DNA from: S012-135 sp964423785
GTDB taxonomy: Bacteria; Desulfobacterota; Desulfobulbia; Desulfobulbales; S012-135
Length of the DNA stretch: 5,816 nt
Direction of reading: 5' to 3'
Assembly: GCA_964423785.1 (NCBI GenBank)
Contig: CAYRGZ010000157.1
Span: forward strand, 1 to 5,816
Shown: positions 1-5,816 of the stretch, one piece after another
How the letters are laid out: each line of letters opens with the position of its first letter
How positions within the stretch are numbered: the first letter of the stretch is position 1
The notes under the pieces: generated by a model
The model's input: the letters and a program-made list of their open reading frames with translations, nothing else
Told to the model about the DNA's origin: nothing
Databases searched by the model: none
Position numbers and translations under genes: made by a program

Positions 1-10
1 GCGGAATTCG

Positions 11-30
11 GCGGCACGTCCCTGTGCCGC
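11..30. other. Short perfect hairpin beside a second one
   Basis: The sequence shows a 7 bp perfect stem (GCGGCAC at 11-17 pairing with GTGCCGC at 24-30) around a 6-base loop. It lies 3 bases from a longer hairpin at 34-55, in the gene-free stretch downstream of mtnA on the minus strand. No T-run follows on either strand, so it is not a textbook intrinsic terminator. It could be part of a terminator-like or dispersed palindromic element cut by the window edge. The function is unknown. Confidence 0.35.
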
Positions 31-33
31 ACA

Positions 34-55
34 CAGCCCGTTTTGCAACGGGCTG
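34..55 (-). terminator. Possible mtnA 3'-end hairpin (9 bp stem, no T-run)
   Basis: A perfect 9 bp stem is visible: CAGCCCGTT at 34-42 pairs with AACGGGCTG at 47-55 around a 4-base loop. On the minus strand it lies about 65 bases past the mtnA stop codon, where an end-of-transcript structure would be expected. Neither flank carries the T-run of a classical Rho-independent terminator. It may instead be a transcript-stabilising 3' hairpin or one copy of a dispersed palindromic repeat. Strand assignment to mtnA is an inference from position. Confidence 0.3.
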
Positions 56-119
56 CTAACTACGGTTGGTATTCGAACCGAAACTGCGGCCACCGGGCCA
101 GACAGCAGCCGGACTGAGA

Positions 120-1232
120 TCATGCCCGGCCGGCTTCGGGAAAGAGGGCGGTGATCGCCTCCTCGCGGGCGGCGACGATGCCGCGTTCGGTGATGAGACC
201 GGTGACGAGCCGGGCCGGGGTGACGTCGAAGCCATAGTTGGCGGCCGCGGCATTAGCCGGCGTGATCCGCACCGTGGCCGGATCGCCGCTGTCGGTGATG
301 CCGGAAACCAGGTGGATTTCGTCACCGGACCGTTCCTCAATGGGGATTTCTCGGATACCGTCGCGCAGGTTCCAGTCGAAGGTGGAGGAGGGCAGGGCGA
401 CGTAAAATGGTATGTTGTTGTCGCGGGCGGCGAGCGCCTTCAAGTAGGTGCCGATTTTGTTGGCCACGTCGCCGGTACGCGCCACCCGGTCGGTGCCGAC
501 CAGGCAGAGATCGACGAGACCGTGCTGCATGAGATGGCCGCCGGCGTTGTCGGTGATCACCGTGTAGGGGATTCCCTGCTGGCTCAGTTCCCAGGCGGTG
601 AGCCGGGCACCCTGCAGCCAGGGCCGGGTTTCGTCCACCCAGACGTGCACCGGGATTCCCCGCCGGTGCGCCTCGTAGATCGGCGCGGTGGCCGAGCCGT
701 AATCCACGAAGGCGAGCCAACCGGCATTGCAGTGGGTGAGAATGTTGACCGGCTCACCGTTCTTTTGCCGGGCCACGGCCTCGATGATGGTAACGCCGTG
801 CTCGCCGATCCGACGGCAGAAATCGGCGTCTTCGTCGGCAATGGCGCAGGCGGTGAGAAAGGCGGCCTCCCTTTTTTTCTCGATGGAGGTCTCGTTGGCC
901 ATGGCCGCAAGCTGGCGCCTGACCGCCCAGGCGAGGTTGGCGGCGGTGGGCCGGGTGGAGATCAACCGCTCGGCCGCCTGCTGGACGTCGGCGTCGAAAC
1001 GGGCATCTGAGGCCGACAGGGCGGCAGCGTACATGCCGAACCCGGCGGTAGCGCCGATGAGGCCGGCGCCCCGGACGTGCATGTCGGCAATGGCGCGGGC
1101 GAACTCCTCTACGGTACGCAGATCTTCGATCACGAAGCGGTGCGGCAGAAAGCGCTGGTCGATGATATGGACGACGGCCGGGTCGTCGGCGTTCGGCCAA
1201 ATGGTGCGGTAATGGCGGTTTTCCACGAGCAT
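120..1232 (-). CDS. mtnA: S-methyl-5-thioribose-1-phosphate isomerase (MtnA family)
   Basis: This 370-residue cytosolic protein belongs to the eIF-2B/MtnA isomerase family. Family members convert the aldose 5-methylthioribose-1-phosphate to the ketose 5-methylthioribulose-1-phosphate in methionine salvage; some also act on 5-deoxyribose-1-phosphate in the DHAP shunt. The visible family blocks are RTIW near the N-terminus (9-12), the phosphate-binding loop region RGAGLIGATAG (54-64), LTHCNAG with the expected catalytic Cys168, DETRPWLQGARLTAWEL (200-216), ITDNAGGHLM (226-235), and GTDRVARTGDVANKIGTY with the expected catalytic Asp248. PSSTFD (281-286) and a C-terminal block around TPANAAAANYGFDVTP follow. 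The length is normal or slightly long. The ATG is well supported: the N-terminus aligns with the family and AGGAAGGG sits 6 bases upstream. Oddly, the usual RGAPAIG-type motif reads RGAGLIG, and GADR reads GTDR. No other salvage gene is adjacent, so the exact substrate is less certain than the fold. Confidence 0.9.
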   Translation of the reverse strand: MLVENRHYRTIWPNADDPAVVHIIDQRFLPHRFVIEDLRTVEEFARAIADMHVRGAGLIGATAGFGMYAAALSASDARFDADVQQAAERLISTRPTAANLAWAVRRQLAAMANETSIEKKREAAFLTACAIADEDADFCRRIGEHGVTIIEAVARQKNGEPVNILTHCNAGWLAFVDYGSATAPIYEAHRRGIPVHVWVDETRPWLQGARLTAWELSQQGIPYTVITDNAGGHLMQHGLVDLCLVGTDRVARTGDVANKIGTYLKALAARDNNIPFYVALPSSTFDWNLRDGIREIPIEERSGDEIHLVSGITDSGDPATVRITPANAAAANYGFDVTPARLVTGLITERGIVAAREEAITALFPEAGRA

Positions 1233-1238
1233 GTGTTT

Positions 1239-1246
1239 CCCTTCCT
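1239..1246 (-). promoter_or_regulatory. Ribosome binding site of mtnA
   Basis: Read on the minus strand this is AGGAAGGG, ending 6 bases before the ATG at 1232. It is a good Shine-Dalgarno match and fixes the mtnA start. Confidence 0.6.
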
Positions 1247-1290
1247 TGACTTACGTGGTCAGAAGCGATAAAGTCCGCTGTTTTTATAAC
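1246..1290. promoter_or_regulatory. Candidate divergent promoter region for hisS and mtnA
   Basis: The 118 bp between the divergent mtnA and hisS genes must hold both promoters. On the plus strand, TTGACT (1246-1251) is a good -35 match and is followed after 15 bp by GATAAA (1267-1272), a 4-of-6 match to -10. The AT-rich core TTTTTATAAC (1281-1290) stands out in a GC-rich background. It gives TATAAC (1285-1290) on the plus strand without a good -35, and TATAAA (1283-1288) on the minus strand with a weak -35 (TGGTCG) about 17 bp behind it. These are eye matches to sigma-70 consensus; exact start sites are uncertain. Confidence 0.35.
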
Positions 1291-1294
1291 ACGC

Positions 1295-1325
1295 CGCGGC
1301 GCCATCGACCAGAAAAACCGCCGCG
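1295..1325 (+). promoter_or_regulatory. GC hairpin in the hisS leader
   Basis: CGCGGCG (1295-1301) pairs perfectly with CGCCGCG (1319-1325), an all-GC 7 bp stem with a 17-base loop containing an A-run. It lies between the candidate promoter elements and the hisS ribosome binding site, so it would be near the 5' end of the transcript. No T-box specifier arrangement, leader peptide or T-run is visible. It could influence mRNA stability or translation, or be a chance result of high GC. Confidence 0.25.
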
Positions 1326-1338
1326 AGCAGGATATTTT

Positions 1339-1344
1339 GGAGGG
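1339..1344 (+). promoter_or_regulatory. Ribosome binding site of hisS
   Basis: GGAGGG is a strong Shine-Dalgarno match. The GGAGG core ends 7 bases before the GTG at 1351. Together with the conserved N-terminus it supports GTG as the initiation codon, although an ATG would be more usual. Confidence 0.7.
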
Positions 1345-1350
1345 TAATTC

Positions 1351-2655
1351 GTGACAGTCAAGGCCCTCAAGGGGTTCAAAGACATACTTCCGGAAGAAAC
1401 GCCGATTTGGCGGCACATCGAGGCCGTGGCCCGCGCCGTATTCGCCCGTTTCGGTTTCGAGGAAATCCGGGTGCCCATCCTGGAGAAGACCGAACTCTTC
1501 GTGCGCTCCATCGGCGAGGCGACCGACATCGTCGAAAAGGAGATGTACACCTTCACCGACCGCAACGGCGCCTCGGTAACCATGCGTCCCGAGGGCACGG
1601 CGCCGGTGCTGCGCGCCTTCATCGAAAACGGTCTGCACGTCCGCAAGCCCGTGCAGCGGCTCTACACCATCGGGCCCATGTTCCGCCATGAACGGCCCCA
1701 GAAGGGCCGGCTGCGCCAGTTCCACCAACTGAGCGCCGAGGTTCTCGGTTCCACGGCACCGCTCCTCGATGCCGAGGTGATGGCCATGGCCTGGACCCTG
1801 CTCGAAGAACTCGGCATCAGCGTCAGCCTGGAGATAAACTCCCTGGGCTGCCCGGATTGCCGGCCCGCCTTTCGTGAAAAGCTCGTCGCCTTTTTGGAAG
1901 ACAGGGCGGCATCTCTCTGTGCCGACTGCCAGCGCCGGAGGCACACCAATCCCTTACGGGTTTTGGACTGCAAGAATGAGGAATGCCGCCGCCAGCTCAC
2001 CGACGCTCCCTCCATCCTTGACGCCCTCTGTTCTGGATGTAGGGAACATTTCGATGCCGTGCGGCAGGGACTCGATACCCTGTCCATTCCGTACCACGAA
2101 AATCCCTTCATGGTCCGGGGATTGGACTACTATACCCGCACCACCTTCGAGCTGGTCACCGATGCCCTGGGCGCCCAGAGCGCCGTCGGCGCCGGCGGCC
2201 GTTACGACGGCCTCGTCCGCCAGCTCGGCGGCCCCGATCTGCCGGGCATTGGGTTCGGCATGGGCATGGAACGGCTGGTGCTTCTGTTCGACGAAAGCCG
2301 GATCGAAACAAACGGCTGCGATCTGTTCGTGGCCGCCATCGGCGACCGGGCGAGGCCCCTCGCCTTTGCCACCCTCCACCACCTGCGCCGCCAAGGGCTG
2401 CGGGCGGTGATGGACACCGAAGGCAAGAGTCTGAAAAGCCAAATGAAGCAGGCGGCCCGCGCCGGCGCCGCCTGGACGCTCATCATCGGTGACAATGAGA
2501 TAGAACGCCACGAGTGCGTGCTGCGCGACATGGAAAGCGGCGAGCAGTCCGTCATTGCCCTCGCGGCCGACGACGCGAAAGGCTTCGCCGCCGATGTGGC
2601 CGCCTTCCTGGCCGGCAACCGGGCGCGCATTTCGGAAACCAAAGGAGACAAGTGA
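1351..2655 (+). CDS. hisS: Histidyl-tRNA synthetase (HisRS)
   Basis: This cytosolic class II aminoacyl-tRNA synthetase attaches histidine to tRNA(His) using ATP. The 434-residue length is typical of bacterial HisRS. It starts with the family sequence around ALKGFKDILPEE (5-16). Motif 2 is FRHERPQKGR (111-120). The histidine-specific blocks are RGLDYYTRTTFE (256-267), with the expected catalytic Arg256, and GAGGRYDGL (280-288). Motif 3 lies around GIGFGMGMERL (299-309), and residues from about 325 to 420 form the anticodon-binding domain. The insertion region between motif 2 and the RGLDYY block holds four cysteine pairs (167/170, 190/193, 207/212, 227/230), which suggests bound zinc; the E. 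coli enzyme, as I recall it, lacks most of them. The GTG start has a good ribosome binding site, and no in-frame alternative fits the family as well. aspS begins 2 bp after the stop, implying co-transcription. Confidence 0.97.
   Translation: MTVKALKGFKDILPEETPIWRHIEAVARAVFARFGFEEIRVPILEKTELFVRSIGEATDIVEKEMYTFTDRNGASVTMRPEGTAPVLRAFIENGLHVRKPVQRLYTIGPMFRHERPQKGRLRQFHQLSAEVLGSTAPLLDAEVMAMAWTLLEELGISVSLEINSLGCPDCRPAFREKLVAFLEDRAASLCADCQRRRHTNPLRVLDCKNEECRRQLTDAPSILDALCSGCREHFDAVRQGLDTLSIPYHENPFMVRGLDYYTRTTFELVTDALGAQSAVGAGGRYDGLVRQLGGPDLPGIGFGMGMERLVLLFDESRIETNGCDLFVAAIGDRARPLAFATLHHLRRQGLRAVMDTEGKSLKSQMKQAARAGAAWTLIIGDNEIERHECVLRDMESGEQSVIALAADDAKGFAADVAAFLAGNRARISETKGDK
2643..2647 (+). promoter_or_regulatory. 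Ribosome binding site of aspS inside the hisS 3' end
   Basis: AGGAG lies within the last codons of hisS. It is 10 bases before the ATG at 2658 and 4 bases before an in-frame GTG at 2652. The ATG spacing is slightly long and the GTG spacing slightly short, so it does not fully decide the start. The location favours translational coupling between hisS and aspS. Confidence 0.6.
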
Positions 2656-2657
2656 TC

Positions 2658-4442
2658 ATGGATCGTCTGGCCGGTCTGAAACGAACCCACCACTGCAACC
2701 AGCTCGGCACCGAAGACATCGGCAAGGAAGTTGTCCTCATGGGCTGGGTACTGCGCCGGCGGGATCACGGCGGCGTTATCTTCATCGACCTGCGCGATCG
2801 GGAGGGGATCACTCAGGTGGTCTTCAACCCGGCGGTGAATCCTGAGGTACACGCCAAGGCCCACGCCCTGCGCAGCGAATGGGTACTGGCCGTGCACGGT
2901 CGGGTGGAGGCGCGGCCTGAAGGCATGGCTAACCCCAACCTCGCCACCGGCGAGATAGAGGTGCTGGTGGACGAGCTGCGTATCCTGAACACGAGCAAGA
3001 CACCGCCCTTTCCCCTGGACGAGGATATTGAGGTATCGGAAAATCTGCGCCTCAAGTACCGGTATCTCGACCTGCGGCGGCCGGCCATGGCCGCCAACCT
3101 CATCTTGCGTCACCGGGTCTGCCAGGCCATCCGATCGTACCTCAATGACAACGGCTTTCTCGAAATAGAGACGCCGGTGCTGACCCGCTCCACTCCGGAA
3201 GGGGCGCGGGATTACCTGGTGCCCAGCCGGGTCAATGCCGGCCGCTTTTACGCCCTGCCCCAGTCGCCGCAGCTCTTCAAGCAGCTCCTCATGATCGCCG
3301 GCATGGACCGCTACTACCAGATCGTCAAGTGCTTCCGGGACGAGGATCTGCGGGCCGATCGCCAGCCGGAGTTCACCCAGATCGACATGGAGCTTTCCTT
3401 TGTCGATGAGGAAGACGTCATGGCGATCAACGAAGGGCTCATCGTTCACCTCTTCAAGGAGGTGCTCGGCGTCGAACTTGCTACCCCCTTTCCCCGCATG
3501 ACCTACGACGAGGCCATCGCCCGCTACGGCACCGACCGGCCCGATACCCGGTTCGGCCTCGAACTGGTCGATCTCACCGATATCGTCAAGGGCTGCGAGT
3601 TCAAGGTGTTCCGGGCCGCGGTGGACGGCGGCGGCGTGGTCAAGTGCATTAACGCCAAGGGATGCGCCGATTTTTCCCGCAAGGACCTCGACGATCTCAC
3701 CGCCTTCGTGGCCCAGTTCGGCGCCCGGGGCATGGCCTGGGTGAAGATCAAGGAAGACGGTTCCTGGCAATCGCCCATCGCCAAGTTCTTCCGGGACGAG
3801 GAACTGGCCGGCATGGCCGCAGCCGCCGGCGCCGAACCCGGCGACCTCCTACTCTTCGGCGCCGACCAGGCCGGTATCGTCCACCAGTCACTGGCCGAGT
3901 TGCGGTTGGAACTCGGCCGCCGGCTCGGGCTGTTGGACAAGGAGCGGCTCGATTTTCTCTGGGTGACCGATTTTCCGCTCTTGGAATACGACGCGGACGA
4001 GAAGCGCTGGGTGGCGGTCCACCATCCCTTCACTGCCCCGAGGGACGAGGATCTGGACTACCTGGAGAGTGATCCCGGCCGGGTGCGCAGCCGCGCCTAC
4101 GATCTCGTTTTGAACGGCAACGAGATCGGCGGCGGTAGTATCCGTATCCACCGCACCGATCTGCAACACCGGATTTTCGCCGCCCTGGGAATCTCGGAAG
4201 AGGAGGCGGCGGAGAAGTTCTCCTTCCTGCTCCAGGCCCTGGAGTACGGCGCCCCGCCCCACGGTGGTCTCGCCTTCGGCCTCGATCGGTTGCTCATGCT
4301 CATGGCCGGCCGCGATTCCATTCGCGACGTCATCGCCTTCCCCAAGACCCAGAAGGCCACCTGCCCCCTCACCGAGGCGCCGTCCACCGTCAGCCGCCGG
4401 CAGCTCACCGAGCTGCATCTGCGGCCCGACTGGAAAGAATAA
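2658..4442 (+). CDS. aspS: Aspartyl-tRNA synthetase, probably non-discriminating (AspRS / Asp-tRNA(Asn) ligase)
   Basis: This class IIb synthetase charges tRNA with aspartate in the cytosol. Its 594 residues match the usual bacterial AspRS of about 590. An N-terminal OB-fold anticodon-binding domain (about 1-110) contains GWVLRRRDHGG (29-39). It is followed by the flipping-loop region STPEGARDYLVPSR (178-191), motif 2 (CFRDEDLRADRQPEFTQIDME, roughly 225-245), the bacterial GAD insertion (about 290-430), HHPFTAP (455-461) and motif 3 GLAFGLDRL (537-545). His37 occupies the position of E. coli Leu30 and Pseudomonas aeruginosa His31, and Gly89 falls in the loop where P. aeruginosa has glycine. 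Both residues are associated with non-discriminating enzymes that also charge tRNA(Asn), so pairing with GatCAB is expected. ATG 2658 is chosen; GTG 2652, overlapping the hisS stop, is an in-frame alternative adding two residues. The gene is the second of a hisS-aspS operon. Confidence 0.96.
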   Translation: MDRLAGLKRTHHCNQLGTEDIGKEVVLMGWVLRRRDHGGVIFIDLRDREGITQVVFNPAVNPEVHAKAHALRSEWVLAVHGRVEARPEGMANPNLATGEIEVLVDELRILNTSKTPPFPLDEDIEVSENLRLKYRYLDLRRPAMAANLILRHRVCQAIRSYLNDNGFLEIETPVLTRSTPEGARDYLVPSRVNAGRFYALPQSPQLFKQLLMIAGMDRYYQIVKCFRDEDLRADRQPEFTQIDMELSFVDEEDVMAINEGLIVHLFKEVLGVELATPFPRMTYDEAIARYGTDRPDTRFGLELVDLTDIVKGCEFKVFRAAVDGGGVVKCINAKGCADFSRKDLDDLTAFVAQFGARGMAWVKIKEDGSWQSPIAKFFRDEELAGMAAAAGAEPGDLLLFGADQAGIVHQSLAELRLELGRRLGLLDKERLDFLWVTDFPLLEYDADEKRWVAVHHPFTAPRDEDLDYLESDPGRVRSRAYDLVLNGNEIGGGSIRIHRTDLQHRIFAALGISEEEAAEKFSFLLQALEYGAPPHGGLAFGLDRLLMLMAGRDSIRDVIAFPKTQKATCPLTEAPSTVSRRQLTELHLRPDWKE

Positions 4443-4461
4443 GGAAGAACGACGCAACCGG

Positions 4462-4854
4462 TCAGGACGCGAGGAAGTCGGCCGCTATCTCGCGCAGTTG
4501 CGGCTCAGGGTCGCTGAGAAGGGGGCGCAGGTGGTCGAGGGCCGCCGGGGTGCCGATGATGCCGAGGATGGTGGCGGCCTCGCCCCGCACGTACACCGGC
4601 GCCCTGTCGAGCAGGGCGGCCAGGGAGGGGATGGCCCGTTCCACCTCCTGCACTCCCTCCTGTACCAGGTCCTCGAACAGGACCACCATGCCCAATCGGA
4701 CGATGTAGCGCTCGTCATCGAGGATATCGCCGACCAGGTCGAACATATGGTGGTCGTGCCGGAACAGGGCCGTGACGGTATCGATGTGACCCTGTTCGAG
4801 GAACTCGGCCACCACCTGCTTCATTTCCGCGTCACTGACGGTGAATGGGTCCAT
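4462..4854 (-). CDS. Small HEAT-repeat protein of unknown function
   Basis: This predicted 130-residue soluble protein has no signal peptide and no membrane segment. Its C-terminal half shows a HEAT-like pattern of paired amphipathic helices: about 36-70 (degenerate), about 75-104 (IPSLAALLDRAPVYVRGEAA, then a turn near GTPA), and about 105-130 (LDHLRPLLSDPEPQLREIAA). Such helical scaffolds usually bind other proteins, and no catalytic domain is visible. A His-rich HDHH sits at 33-36. The acidic, regular helix pattern and sensible ends support a real gene rather than a shadow frame. GAGG (4860-4863) lies 5 bases upstream of the ATG on the minus strand. It converges on aspS with a 19 bp gap, and its 5' end faces the transporter gene. 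Nothing nearby identifies its partner. It could also be called an armadillo-type fold protein. Confidence 0.75.
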   Translation of the reverse strand: MDPFTVSDAEMKQVVAEFLEQGHIDTVTALFRHDHHMFDLVGDILDDERYIVRLGMVVLFEDLVQEGVQEVERAIPSLAALLDRAPVYVRGEAATILGIIGTPAALDHLRPLLSDPEPQLREIAADFLAS

Positions 4855-4901
4855 TGAAACCTCTAACGCATAGGGTTGAGACGGGCCGGCATGACGGCAG
4901 G

Positions 4902-5759
4902 GTGAACCGCCAACCGGTGGCCGGCACCGTCTGCATGTTGCTCGCCTCCGCCTCCTTCACCACCATGGCGGCGATGATCAAGGCGGTGGGCGACACCGTT
5001 CCCCTGGTGCAGATGGTCTTTCTGCGCTGTCTGCTCGCCGCTCCCCTCTTACTCGTTTTCATCCTCCGCCGCAAGCGGCCCCTCGTGGTCCGGGCCTGGA
5101 AGTTGCTCCTGGTGCGGACTCTCTTCGGCATGACCGCCATGCACGGTTTTTTTTACAGCCTCACCCACATGCCGCTTGCCGATTCGGTCTTCATCGGCCG
5201 GTCGCAACCCTTGCTGCTCGCCCTGCTGGCGCCACTGGTGGTGGGGGAGCGCACCCCGCGGGCGGCCTGGTTCGCCATTGCCACCGGTCTTGCTGGGGTC
5301 GCCTGCATCATGCGGCCGGCCATGGCCTGGCCCGCCGCCGCCTGGGCCGCCCTTGGCGCCGCCTTTTGCGCCGCCATGGCCCAGCTTCTGGTCCGACGCT
5401 TGAACCGGACCGACTACCCGCTCGTCATCGTCTTCAACTTCACCGTGCTCACCGCCCTGGTCACCGGTACGATCGCGGTGCCCGATTTCGTGCCCCTCAC
5501 CGGCCGCCAATGGCTGCTCGCCGCCGGTATCGCGCTTTTTGCCACCACGGGCCAGGTGCTGATGACCACCGCCTACCGGCGGGACCGGGCCCCGGCGGTG
5601 GCCGCAGCCAGCTATTCCTCCATCGTGTTGTCGGTGCTGTACGGCTACCTGTTCTGGGGTGAGATGGTGGAGCCGCTCGCCTGGCTGGGGGCGGCGCTCA
5701 TCGTCACCGGCGGCGTTTTGCTTATCCGCTCCCGCCGTGGAATCGTGGAGGCCGCGTAA
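4902..5759 (+). CDS. EamA-family (DMT superfamily) membrane transporter
   Basis: This is an inner-membrane permease of the drug/metabolite transporter superfamily, whose members export or import small metabolites. About ten hydrophobic helices are visible, arranged as two EamA-like five-helix repeats. Numbered from an upstream ATG at 4845, they lie at roughly 25-45, 51-74, 84-105, 111-134, 139-156, 161-184, 191-212, 222-244, 251-271 and 277-295. Subfamily-like stretches are PLADSVFIGRSQPLLLALL with a following GERTP in the first repeat, and SYSSIVLSVLYGYLFWGEM in the second. The substrate cannot be assigned. The start is uncertain: GTG 4902 (285 residues) leaves a short N-terminus before helix 1 and avoids overlap with the HEAT gene. 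ATG 4845 would add 19 basic, hydrophilic residues and overlap that gene by 10 bp; GTG 4917 is also in frame. None has a well-placed ribosome binding site. Tandem stops TAA-TAG end the gene. Confidence 0.9.
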   Translation: MNRQPVAGTVCMLLASASFTTMAAMIKAVGDTVPLVQMVFLRCLLAAPLLLVFILRRKRPLVVRAWKLLLVRTLFGMTAMHGFFYSLTHMPLADSVFIGRSQPLLLALLAPLVVGERTPRAAWFAIATGLAGVACIMRPAMAWPAAAWAALGAAFCAAMAQLLVRRLNRTDYPLVIVFNFTVLTALVTGTIAVPDFVPLTGRQWLLAAGIALFATTGQVLMTTAYRRDRAPAVAAASYSSIVLSVLYGYLFWGEMVEPLAWLGAALIVTGGVLLIRSRRGIVEAA

Positions 5760-5816
5760 TAGGGTGGTGCCATTCTCCATCCGCCGATCGTTCGCGACAT
5801 ACCGGGCCGTGTCAAT

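Noticed and set aside
61..85. GGTTCGAAT on the minus strand, resembling a tRNA T-loop, as a tRNA or attachment-site remnant
   Set aside because: The flanking bases do not form a proper 5 bp T-stem (the invariant closing G-C pair is missing), and no acceptor or anticodon arm is present.
66..1010. Long open frame (314 codons) on the plus strand opposite mtnA
   Set aside because: It is antisense to a strongly supported mtnA, has low-complexity Gly/Asp/Val-rich composition and matches no family. It is a high-GC shadow.
754..1944. 396-codon minus-strand frame running from inside mtnA through the intergenic region into hisS
   Set aside because: It overlaps mtnA in another frame and hisS in antisense; its composition changes abruptly and it resembles no protein.
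2202..3770. 522-codon open frame on the minus strand across hisS and aspS
   Set aside because: It spans the boundary of two certain genes on the other strand and has no recognisable domain. Long antisense frames are common at this GC content.
4443..4461. Bidirectional terminator between the convergent aspS and HEAT genes
   Set aside because: The 19 bp gap contains no inverted repeat or T-run.
4854..4882. TTGAAA at 4854-4859 as a -35 box for the transporter gene
   Set aside because: No TATAAT-like hexamer occurs at 15-19 bp spacing; the expected position reads TGAGAC.
5792..5816. TTGACA on the minus strand at the right edge as a promoter
   Set aside because: At 17 bp spacing the -10 position reads AACGAT, only 3 of 6 matches, and it would drive transcription antisense to the transporter gene.
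1..5816. CRISPR array, transposon, toxin-antitoxin, retron or other new system
   Set aside because: There are no direct repeats at regular spacing, no transposase or reverse transcriptase, no small gene pair, and gene-free gaps total under 400 bases. The content is housekeeping and transport.

Overview
This 5.8 kb window comes from a GC-rich bacterial chromosome and carries five protein-coding genes. The style suggests a deltaproteobacterium in the broad sense (Desulfuromonadota or Desulfobacterota). The pointers are an adjacent hisS-aspS pair, a cysteine-rich HisRS insertion domain, an AspRS with non-discriminating signature residues, and a small HEAT-repeat protein. This placement is an inference from gene style and not a database match.

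Layout. Positions 1-119 contain no gene, only two adjacent hairpins downstream of mtnA. An mtnA-family gene (methylthioribose-1-phosphate isomerase) lies on the minus strand at 120-1232. A 118 bp divergent intergenic region (1233-1350) carries ribosome binding sites for both flanking genes, candidate promoters in both directions and a GC-rich hairpin in the hisS leader. Then hisS (1351-2655) and aspS (2658-4442) follow on the plus strand, only 2 bp apart, as a likely translationally coupled operon. A short minus-strand gene for a 130-residue HEAT-repeat protein (4462-4854) converges on aspS with a 19 bp gap. A plus-strand gene for an EamA/DMT-type 10-helix membrane transporter (about 4902-5759) starts divergently from the HEAT gene. 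The last 57 bases hold no recognisable gene.

How they work together. hisS and aspS both charge tRNAs and form the one clear functional unit. If AspRS is non-discriminating as predicted, the organism should make Asn-tRNA(Asn) through the GatCAB amidotransferase. mtnA belongs to methionine salvage or the related 5-deoxyribose/DHAP shunt, but no other gene of either pathway is present. The HEAT protein and the transporter have no assignable partners here. The window reads as ordinary housekeeping sequence, and I found no evidence of a defence, mobile or otherwise new multi-gene system. The most informative observations are the AspRS specificity residues, the eight-cysteine HisRS insertion, the altered MtnA motif, and the hairpins at the left edge.
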